From positions 1,922,001 through 1,986,000 of the forward strand of contig NZ_CP136920.1 in NCBI RefSeq assembly GCF_033100135.1: a stretch of DNA of 64,000 bases. The letters are read 5' to 3'. The position numbers were made by a program, and so were the translations under genes. The notes under the pieces were generated by a model. It did no database searches, had not been told where the DNA came from, and saw only the letters and a program-made list of their open reading frames with translations. Source of the stretch: Rubellicoccus peritrichatus. Lineage in GTDB: Bacteria; Verrucomicrobiota; Verrucomicrobiia; Opitutales; Cerasicoccaceae. This document shows, in pieces, positions 18,501 through 26,700 of this stretch. Position 1 is the first letter of the stretch; each line of letters starts with the position of its first letter.

Positions 18501-21500
18501 TTATCGTGGTCAGTTGGGTCGGTCCGATGTTTCCGAATGGCATACTCCGACCTTAGTCCAGTGGGATAGTGATGCGAATGGTGTTCTAGATTCAAATTTG
18601 GATAATATTGTTTCAATTGCTGCAGGTAACTATTTTAGTGTCGCTTTGGATAGTAGTGGTGATGTGTGGAGTTGGGGGAGCGACAGCAGGTTAGGACGCG
18701 GAAATATTGACTCAACTAATAATGAGACCTCGACTTATAAGGCAGCCGGTTTAATTCCGGGACTTTCAAATATTAGTCAAGTTTCGGCAAACTGGGATCA
18801 CACTTATGCATTGCGTGCGGATGGCACAGTGTGGGCATGGGGGTATGATTGGCCTAATAGTCATCGAAATGACGGCCAATTGGGTAATGGCACTAATTTG
18901 CATTATTCTTTTGCGCCAGCTCAAGTCCAGGAAGATGATGATGGTGATCTAGCGACTGATGAGAAAAGGACGCTAAGTGGAGTTGTTGCGATTTCTGCAG
19001 GTAATAATTTTTGTATCGCATTAAAAAGTGACGGGACCGTCTGGTCTTGGGGGCGTCAGGATGAGGGGCGTCTTGGTTACACTCCATCAAATAGTCTTTA
19101 TCAATCAATTGCATTCCAGATACCTGGTTTAAGTGACATCGTCTGGATTGAAGCGGGAGAAGATTTCGCTATGGCTCTCGATCGAAGTGGCAACTACTGG
19201 ACTTGGGGGCATAACGATCATGGTCAGCTTGGTCAGGGAGGTATCGATACAGATACGACCAATCAAGTTGCTTTGGTGAAATTGCCTTGGGACCAGGATA
19301 CCGATGGTATCGAGGACTGGTGGGAGGCTTTTTACGACTTGGATGATCCCAATGCTGATCTGGAAAACGGTGGTATTGGAGATGGATTAACTAACCTTGA
19401 AGAATTCATTGCAGGAAGTGACCCAACCGTTTCAGACACCGATGGAGATGGGCTTTCGGATGTTTACGAAGTTAACACTATTTTCACAAAGCCGTATCTG
19501 GTTGATACTGATAGTGATGGAATGGGTGATTATATTGAAGACTTCTATGGCCTGAATCCATTGGTTGATGACCGTTTTGAGGATCTCGATGGAGACCGTT
19601 ACCCGAATATCTACGAAGTTGCTGCATCCACGCTTACCGATCCATCCGATGATACTGTATTCCCATCAACAAACTTTGTTGTTTCACAAGATGGTTCAAC
19701 CAGCTACAGCACAATTGCCTCAGGAATACAGGCTGCAGTTGATGACGCATCAGTGACCTATCCAATAGTTAAGGTAAAGGATGGAGTCTATAATGAGGGA
19801 CTTACTATTAATTCAACGAAACCTTTGTTAATCCTTTCTGAAAATGGACCCAAAACGACCATTATTTCCCGCGCTCTTGAAACGACACGTGCGTTATTAG
19901 TATATCGCTTTGTTGTTTTTGATGGGTTTACCATCTCCGACTACAATGGAACTGCGTTAGGTGCGGCGATTTATTGTGATGTGAGGACAGATGTAAGCCC
20001 TCATTTTAAAAGACTGATTATCGAAAACAATACGACGACGAATAGTAGTGTTGTTTTTATGCAATATACGGCACCCCTTTTTCAGCGTGTATTATTCAGG
20101 AACAACGTTGCTAATTCTGCAGTCCTGAATTGTGGGGTGGGTTCAGGAGCAGATCTGGAATTTTGCACTTTTGTCGATAACAGTATAGGCGCTATTATAG
20201 GCCAGTCGGACACGCCTATTACCCTGAAAAACAGTGTTCTTTGGGATTCTGTGGGAGATGGATCCACACTGATTGAAAGTGGTCTCAATGAATTGGTGCT
20301 TACTAATTCTATCGTCAAAGGTGGTTACTATGGAGGAACAGACTTAGACCCTGTGACTGATGCTTTTGGTTTCCTCTCAGTTAACTCAGTGCCAGCCTTC
20401 AATCAGGTAACACTTGCTCATCCTGAAATGGATATTCATCTCGAACGAGTGGAGACTACTGCGGGCATCGCTGATTTGGGAGCTGACGAATGGATCGATA
20501 ATGACAATGGCAATGGAACAGGCGATGGGATTCCTGACTGGTGGGAAAAAGCATCATTTGCAGGGGATTTGACTGCCGTCAATAGTTGGACTGGAGATGA
20601 AGATAATGATGCATCTTCGGTTCTTGATGAATACTTGGGTGAGACTGATCCAACCTATTGGAATATGCCAGCATCAGTTGATTTTGTATCTCAAGGGCAG
20701 TTAGTCGACGGGTTTACAGAGAGTCCAATACTTGTTGATGTTGTAGCTAACCAGGATTTTGACCTCCAAGTTTCTTTTTATGAAATGAACTTTGCTTTAG
20801 ATGCTAATGATGAGCTTGTTGATTCGCTTGTAAGTAATCCCATCAGCCAGACTCCGATTTATACTACGCCGGTATTTTCGATAAATGCAGGATCGACGAC
20901 CGGGTTGGAAATCTGGGACGGAAAGATTGATGGTAATTATCATTCGTCAAGTATTCTGCTTTATAAGATTACTGCGCATAGAACTGTTGCCGCTGGGACA
21001 CTTGGATCAAATACTAGTGATGTTGCCGTTGATATCCCGGCTATATATGTCGATAGACCTATCACAAATGGAAGCTTTTCGGCTGTGCTAACGGGTTTTA
21101 TTGGTGATGTTGATACGTATACCATTTATCAGAACCGTCAGGGTAAGCTTACGTTTACTTCGACACATGACTTTGCTAGCAGAAATATTCTAATTCATAA
21201 TGCTAATCATACGGATTTGACTGATCGAGAGCCGGTTGTCTCCGGATCTTTTGAATCAGATAATTGGATTCCTGTGGGCAAACAAGGCGCTATGGTTGGT
21301 GGCGCATATCATCCTACGGATATTGATAGTCGAATCCTTCCTGAGAATAGTCTCGTATTCAATAATCAGTACGCACGTGCACTCAATTTCTCTGTTGAGG
21401 GTTATCATGCAAATACCAGTTATAATGAGACTGGCACAGCAATGTTTGATTTGAGTCGTCCAGCAACGGTTACGTTGGAAATTATTAAGCCTGGTTCTTC

Positions 21501-21789
21501 ATTGCCGGAACCTCTCTATTTCTATGATGCAAGTAGCGATAGCAGTGATACGCCAGTGAACAGTTTAAGTCTGTCGACTGCTGGTAGTTATCGATTGCAT
21601 TTTCTGCCAGTCGATTATTCTAGTGGCGATGCGAATGACTGGAAAGTATTTGGAGAGTCGACAGTGAATGCTGCTTCTGGGACGGCCAATGATGGTTATT
21701 TCCGAATTCGAATTTCGGTCGTAGATGCAGTTTCTGGCCGGGCTTCTTACCGTTACGCCTATCTATTTGTGAATGATTTACTTTGGTGA
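15544..21789 (+). CDS. Giant secreted RCC1-repeat and parallel beta-helix protein
   Basis: A 2081-residue exported protein. Signal peptide: residues 1-30 ending in AQA. Residues 31-190 hold three copies of a PVNxGQ motif. Then follow a PKD-like domain (about 193-280), an FN3-like domain (280-370), a first RCC1 block (370-755) with repeated WSWGDN motifs, a chitobiase-type beta domain (763-850), a second RCC1 block (854-1250), calcium-binding DTDGDGLSD-type repeats (1250-1350), a right-handed beta-helix (about 1373-1650), a second Asp-rich linker and an unrecognised beta-rich C-terminus. The two RCC1 blocks are an internal duplication. There is no sorting tag of PEP-CTERM type. It looks like a large surface protein for binding or adhesion; no catalytic residues are evident. 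Confidence 0.85.
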   Translation: MSLTRTFSMRPLPLITFLAGVFLFSSWAQAQLPANWPANYPEWWYHQGVMNTTDLDNPMNHAPVNQGQVFWMADRAIHELNTQLESIGGAGFTVDDFRDPAQTINYFAPVNTGQLKFVASKFFQRFAEIGFTETSLGWPAGIVLDTGAGDNSPTMPWLEDTGPQNFTPVNIGQVKFLFSWDLSSWAGGLPIVDAGPDQIISTLSTTLAGSASDPDSGPNALVTTWSLVSGPGTVTFDDANSLTATVTFSTQGTYVLKLSADDGMSLIPASDEVSIIVDTEDPTIPGGLIVDNALGGPISVSWDASTDNNPGITYEVYRNGVLVSDPDLGDTTFTDSDLKSFTFYTYKIVAKDIAGNVSPDSVEIKVYYQAGSPLAAGDDHSHAVDAAGQLWSWGHAKLGALGISSVTIGGNYAFPVEQPTLSDVIDISSGIAFSVALLGDGSVYSWGDNGQYNLGLGAGYGTGDEQALPQLLTALSSETIVKVATGTLHGMALADNGRLYTWGDNSHGELGHSPSPTDVHTPALVQWDSNDDGSLDSDLENIVSIAAGVNFSVALDVNGDVWTWGEGRKLGRNIISASVTAAGLVTGLSDVTQIAAGRYHSYAVSNGKVWAWGYDANADGQLGNNASSGSSSAPVQVLADADADVGTAPIDLENILSVSSGLNFAVALKGDGTVWSWGDGAKGQLGYSPITHTDHQTVAAQVPGLSNIVWIEAGDDFVMAMDSTGNLWSWGDNSEGQLGQGNVSMLSVPTVVEDFWLNGRAEAPRYTVTNGVYPSGFDTFVSSATVDAVVVYTTNGNEPAYDFATSTASEGFVVTPTTPIPVTATLLHPIRARAFKDGLAPSMISEAYYHIGRPFSAGRDHAHAVDDAGRLWSWGNANYGALGVAADTLSGDYPIAVEATSISDVKDLSSGASFSLALLNGGSVYSWGDNSDFRLGLGDGYTASEDQGLPVFVSSLSAETVVQVEAGLVHGLALTDSRHVYAWGDNYRGQLGRSDVSEWHTPTLVQWDSDANGVLDSNLDNIVSIAAGNYFSVALDSSGDVWSWGSDSRLGRGNIDSTNNETSTYKAAGLIPGLSNISQVSANWDHTYALRADGTVWAWGYDWPNSHRNDGQLGNGTNLHYSFAPAQVQEDDDGDLATDEKRTLSGVVAISAGNNFCIALKSDGTVWSWGRQDEGRLGYTPSNSLYQSIAFQIPGLSDIVWIEAGEDFAMALDRSGNYWTWGHNDHGQLGQGGIDTDTTNQVALVKLPWDQDTDGIEDWWEAFYDLDDPNADLENGGIGDGLTNLEEFIAGSDPTVSDTDGDGLSDVYEVNTIFTKPYLVDTDSDGMGDYIEDFYGLNPLVDDRFEDLDGDRYPNIYEVAASTLTDPSDDTVFPSTNFVVSQDGSTSYSTIASGIQAAVDDASVTYPIVKVKDGVYNEGLTINSTKPLLILSENGPKTTIISRALETTRALLVYRFVVFDGFTISDYNGTALGAAIYCDVRTDVSPHFKRLIIENNTTTNSSVVFMQYTAPLFQRVLFRNNVANSAVLNCGVGSGADLEFCTFVDNSIGAIIGQSDTPITLKNSVLWDSVGDGSTLIESGLNELVLTNSIVKGGYYGGTDLDPVTDAFGFLSVNSVPAFNQVTLAHPEMDIHLERVETTAGIADLGADEWIDNDNGNGTGDGIPDWWEKASFAGDLTAVNSWTGDEDNDASSVLDEYLGETDPTYWNMPASVDFVSQGQLVDGFTESPILVDVVANQDFDLQVSFYEMNFALDANDELVDSLVSNPISQTPIYTTPVFSINAGSTTGLEIWDGKIDGNYHSSSILLYKITAHRTVAAGTLGSNTSDVAVDIPAIYVDRPITNGSFSAVLTGFIGDVDTYTIYQNRQGKLTFTSTHDFASRNILIHNANHTDLTDREPVVSGSFESDNWIPVGKQGAMVGGAYHPTDIDSRILPENSLVFNNQYARALNFSVEGYHANTSYNETGTAMFDLSRPATVTLEIIKPGSSLPEPLYFYDASSDSSDTPVNSLSLSTAGSYRLHFLPVDYSSGDANDWKVFGESTVNAASGTANDGYFRIRISVVDAVSGRASYRYAYLFVNDLLW

Positions 21790-21811
21790 AACTTTGAAGA
21801 TAACTTATATT

Positions 21812-22723
21812 ATGCGATTTAAGTTCTCAGTATTTGCTATTCTACTCGTCCTCTTTTTTTCGACTGCATATGGAAAGCAAGAGGGTAAGCTGCTTTTTCT
21901 TGGATTGACGGATCTTGGTTGGCAAATCTTTGCTTATGACCTCACGGAAGGTGAACCATATCAACTGACATACAGTGTTGGCGATAAGCGTTCACCCAAG
22001 ATTCATGGTGGCCAACTCTATTTTCGCGATACTTTAGGGAAAATTAAAATGCTCAGCGACAATGGTAAGGAGCTAGACTTTCCTGTCAAAATTGGACCAT
22101 GCTTTGATTTCGCTTTTGGGCCTGATAATACATTGTTTTATGTCGCGCATGGACCACAAGGAAATCTTAAGTTCTGGCTCTATCGCAAGGAGATGGCTAA
22201 AGACACACCATCAAAAGTTTTTTTCAGGCCAGAGGTTGGCTCCGTTTCTCAAATCGCTTATTCCGAGAATGAGCATGCGTTTGTGACTTCTCAAATTTTG
22301 AGAAGTCGTGAAGAGCGAATTCTTTGGATACCTGTTTCGAATCCAGATCTGACATTGCCAATTTCTCCTGTTGGTGAATTGTGCTTCGCGCCTTCATTTG
22401 GTAATGAGGCTAATATGATATATTGTGCATTTGAGAAAAGTTCTGGCCATTATGAAATAGCTAGAATCAATAAGCAGAATGGAGTAATGGAAACTGTAGT
22501 ATCAATGCCGGATGCTTCTGTTGTAGCTCCTTCTGTGGACGCAGATGGCAAGTCAGTCTATTTTGAAGTCAGATCGGTATTATCTGAAAGTTCAATCGGT
22601 TTTCAGGAGCTTAATAGCAAGGAAGTTCAACAGATTGATTTGCCTTACGCAGCCAAGGAGCCCGTCTGGATCTCGGGTGAAAGTTTATCGGCATATGGCG
22701 ATTTAATGAAAGGCAACCAATGA
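21812..22723 (+). CDS. Exported beta-propeller-like protein (TolB/WD40-like)
   Basis: A 303-residue protein with a signal peptide (residues 1-21, hydrophobic core FAILLVLFFSTAYG). The mature part has about six repeats of a pattern like SPKIHGGQLYF or APSVDADGKSVYFEV, each a PD40-type beta-sheet blade, so a small propeller is likely. Such domains bind partners instead of catalysing. I chose the ATG at 21812, which puts the signal peptide at the N-terminus; an ATG at 21773 would overlap the preceding gene. Its stop overlaps the next start by 4 bp. Confidence 0.65.
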   Translation: MRFKFSVFAILLVLFFSTAYGKQEGKLLFLGLTDLGWQIFAYDLTEGEPYQLTYSVGDKRSPKIHGGQLYFRDTLGKIKMLSDNGKELDFPVKIGPCFDFAFGPDNTLFYVAHGPQGNLKFWLYRKEMAKDTPSKVFFRPEVGSVSQIAYSENEHAFVTSQILRSREERILWIPVSNPDLTLPISPVGELCFAPSFGNEANMIYCAFEKSSGHYEIARINKQNGVMETVVSMPDASVVAPSVDADGKSVYFEVRSVLSESSIGFQELNSKEVQQIDLPYAAKEPVWISGESLSAYGDLMKGNQ

Positions 22724-23742
22724 GCCTTGTACGTCGTCAACTTGGATTATTACTTGCAGTAGCGCTTTGTTGCTTTGGACATCGCTTGCTAGCGCTTGAA
22801 CTTGATTACGATTATGATGGGGCGGAAGTTGTTTTCCATCTTATTGGCACTAAGCCTGAATCACGTTATAATTTAAGAATTATTGATCTGGTAACAGATC
22901 AACAGATTGCCGAAATTACAGAATTTGAAGCAGGTTCGGTTAGCGGTGTAAGAAATTCAAAGTGGAATCCTGACATTGATGAGGGGATTTTTCGTTTGGT
23001 TTTGGAAGTGAATGGAGAAAAATTCCATTTAGATGACGATGAGCTTGATTTTCGCACTGTTCAAACTGAGTTTATCCCAGTAAAGATAAACCGTAGGTTG
23101 GGAAAATTGCACTGGAGTCTGCCCGTTGCTGCACTTACGCGAGTCATTGCATATACGGATACTGGCCTCAAGGTTGCTTCAATCAGGCCATGGACCTTTT
23201 TACCACCTGGTAATTATACGGAATCCTGGAGCTTTAAAGATGCAGATGGCGTGAAAGATTACCGTGATGACCCGCAACTTAATCTCTACGCTCAAGCTTA
23301 TCCATTGCCTAGCAATATACTTATTATTGGAGAGCCTTTGCTTGATGGTTTTCAAGCCATAGATGACTTTAAGAATCTTGAGTTAACTAATGAACGTTAT
23401 GAGTTTGATGTGACTCTATTATCTCAAGGTGAAGGCTCACAATCATCCATCCAGGAGATGCAAGGTTTACCTGTGCTTCGCCCTGGTGATGCAGTTCGAG
23501 TTTCTCTCAAGGAATCCACAAAGCATGCGATGGGTAGTAAGCGCTTTGAGGTTCTTTTTTATTGGGATGATCAGTTTCTACATGAAGAAACTGACAGCCT
23601 GAACCCATGCACATTTATTTTCCCGAATGTTCCGGATTTCTCTGGAAAACAGTACCTGACCGTTAACGTGAAAGATCTTGTTGGTGGTTGGGGAGTGAAA
23701 ACAATTCCTGTCTATTATCTGCCTTCAAAAACTTTACAATGA
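22720..23742 (+). CDS. Exported beta-rich protein of unknown function
   Basis: A 340-residue protein with a signal peptide (about residues 1-25, ending LLALE) and a mature part of alternating beta strands that may form two or three Ig-like domains. Recognisable bits are a SKWNPDIDEGIFRLVLEV segment and an ESWSFKDADG turn. Both flanking junctions are 4-bp ATGA overlaps, so it is translationally coupled to the propeller protein before it and the RHS protein after it. That coupling suggests a chaperone, adaptor or surface partner of the RHS protein. I know no family for it. Confidence 0.6.
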   Translation: MSLVRRQLGLLLAVALCCFGHRLLALELDYDYDGAEVVFHLIGTKPESRYNLRIIDLVTDQQIAEITEFEAGSVSGVRNSKWNPDIDEGIFRLVLEVNGEKFHLDDDELDFRTVQTEFIPVKINRRLGKLHWSLPVAALTRVIAYTDTGLKVASIRPWTFLPPGNYTESWSFKDADGVKDYRDDPQLNLYAQAYPLPSNILIIGEPLLDGFQAIDDFKNLELTNERYEFDVTLLSQGEGSQSSIQEMQGLPVLRPGDAVRVSLKESTKHAMGSKRFEVLFYWDDQFLHEETDSLNPCTFIFPNVPDFSGKQYLTVNVKDLVGGWGVKTIPVYYLPSKTLQ

Positions 23743-26700
23743 ATATGAGTTACTTCAGCAAACTTCGCCAATATCTATTGGTCGGCATTTCTTTATTGGC
23801 TGTTACAGCCATGAGTTTTGCTGCGCATGATCCGGGCGATACACCAGCACCGCAGCCTGGGCCAGAACAGCCTAATTGTCCTGAAGATGACGGAGACGAG
23901 GGAGATCGTGAAGAGCCCAAGTGTAAAGAAGACAACACGGAGTATCCTGACAACGATGAAGAAGACAAGGGATGTGATGATAGTCAGGCAGGTGACCCTT
24001 TCTATCTCTTCTCCGGTGAGTTTTACTACGAGAAAGCTTTTCTTTCGCAACCCGAGCAACAAGTCCCGTTCAGAGTAGAATTTCGATATAGTACTTATTC
24101 GAGTTATAACGGCCCGTTTGGTTCACGTTGGTCGATGAACTACAATATGCGTATCTACGAGACGGATGATTCTCCTGCGCGGCTTATTTTTCGCGATGAC
24201 AAGGCCGTTCTTAATGAATTTGAATACAATAGTGCAGATGACGTCTATGAATTAGCGGACAGCTATGTCATGGACAAAATTACCTTTGATTCTGGGCGCC
24301 CTTACCCATACATATTGCGCCGACAAGGGGCTGGTTCGATTCGCTATTATTTTGATGCTCAAGGCTTACTCCGTGTCATTAGTCAGGGGGATCTCTACGG
24401 CACGACCCCGGTCAATGGAGTTTACATTGATTATGTCGAGTCGGCAGGTTTAGCGCAGAAGCTTCCAGTGAAAGGGCTGCCATTGCTGACTAATCTGAAA
24501 GATCAATCCACAGTTGAGCTTGTCACAGTGATACGTGACTACCGTATTACCAGTGTACGTGAATTCGAGGCTGCGCCGACACCAGTGGCTTTGGCTTCTG
24601 ATATGGTTGGAACAGGCTCAGGTGCACCTCTGACCGGGCGAGAATTCAATATGCTTTATTACCCTTCCGGACACTTGAAATCTGTTACTGATCAATCGAT
24701 GCGCACACTCTTTTTGGAATATGACTCGAATGGTTATGGTGAGTTGGTCAAGCTGACAACAGGCCTTTCTGACGGTACTTCTGCTCCAACTGATGGTGTC
24801 AGCTACGACTATAGCTATTATAGTGATGCATCTACTGAGGCTACGAAATCCTACTTCCGCTATATGAAAACGTTTAGCGGTGAAGGTTGTGGGGATTGCA
24901 CACAACGTGCACTAACTTACTATGATGAAATTGATGATAGCACCACCGATTACGCTGGTTGGGTGAAAACTCAGATTCAAGCTCAAGGAGCAGGTGAGTC
25001 TATTGCTGTTGCCTATCACATGGTGGGAGAAACGATTCCCTACACGGATGTTACATTTACCATTAATACTGAAGATGTTAGTGGGAATGCGCTCACACAG
25101 TATCGCGAAGAACGCAGCTATTGGATGCAGGACACTTTCGACACATACCGTTTGCGTCGCAAGGAGATATTGCGCCCAACAGATACAAATCCAAATCCTG
25201 CTTTTAACGATCCTACTTCAACGACCTTGAGCAATGACAATTATGCAGTGCAGTACTTCTACTATGGGGATGGCTTGGGAGGCCCCAATTCGAGTACTGA
25301 TGGATATTCAGCCTGGCGAGCACGGAGAAAGATTCTTCCAAATGGATCGGATGTTTATTACTATTACGACACGAACGATTATCTTAAAAAACGCACGCGA
25401 ACAGTTGATGCTGATACCATACTAGTGCAGCAGTATGCCCGCGATGATTCTGGAGATCTTTTGCGTGAAGCAATGTATTTGACCACTGCGGCAGGAGTAC
25501 TCAAGGGAACGGTAAGTCTGATGGCATATGAATATGATAGTGCCGGGCAAAATACTTTTAAGCACAGACTGAAGACTGATTATACGAATGTCAGCGGTGA
25601 CATTGCGAATTGGCCAATTCCGGCCTTCTCAACGGCTGACACTTATACCACTACTGAAATGCGGTATAACAGCGCAGGTCTCATGATTGCAGATATTGAT
25701 GCCAATGGAATTGCCACACTTTACGAATATAATCCGCCCGCTAGTGCAGTCGACTATCCTTGGGCACCTTCAGCGGAGTATCGTGATATGAACGGTAATT
25801 ATCTGATTGATGTCGGTGATATCCTCATCGCATCATATACATACGACGCATATGGCTATTTAGATACAAAAACGGATGCGAACGGTGGTGTCTACGATTA
25901 CGACTACAATGAATTTGGCGATATTGAACGCATTGAAGACCCACTGGGCTTTGTGACCATTCGTGAGTATGATACGACTACGCGGAAGTTGATCTCAGAA
26001 GAAACAGGTGTTAAATTCAGCGCTCCAGGAGTTCGCGACACAAATGTTGTATCTCGTAAGACAAAATTCACCTATGACGGCCTCTATCGTTTAGATACAG
26101 TTTTCCGTTTCGATGAGAGCGACAATCAGGTGCCACAGGTGAGGTACACTTACGACAATGAGGGCAACAGATTGACCATTCAACAAGTCACTACGCTTGG
26201 AGCCTTAACTGCCGGCGAATACTCGATTGGAAGCACATTCATCGAACGCTCAACTTACAGTGTCATGGGATGGATGACGGCTGCTGTTACTCCATTTCCT
26301 GCTTATGACGGACAGGGTGGAGCAACGGAAGTTGTGGTTAATTACGAATATGATGCTGGTGGGCGTATGATTAAAATGGTCGCTCCAAATCCTGATACCG
26401 ATGCGGCCTCCGCTACGGTTACCACAAAGTACGAATATGATGGGCGTGATCAGAGAACACTGGAAACTCAAGCCTTCGGTGATCCACTAGAACGTTCGAT
26501 GGCATATGATTACGATGTTTTTGGGAATACCACAAAAATCACTTATACCAGTGGTAGTGATACTGCGCTTACTCGTTTTTACTATGATAATCTCGGGCGT
26601 CAGGTCGGTATCAATTGGGATCCGGATAATGCCACTCCCGATCCTGATGGTGCCCGGCAATTGCCGAAGCTTATGACTTATGATGATGTTGGTAATATGC

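Noticed and set aside
21236-22286. Frameshift between the giant RCC1 protein and the next gene
   Set aside because: The RCC1 protein ends at a normal stop and the next gene has its own signal peptide; the upstream in-frame ATG at 21773 merely overlaps.
23688-23738. Longer N-terminus of the RHS protein
   Set aside because: It would put 17 polar residues before the signal peptide and overlap the previous gene by 55 bases; the ATG at 23739 gives a normal 4-base overlap.
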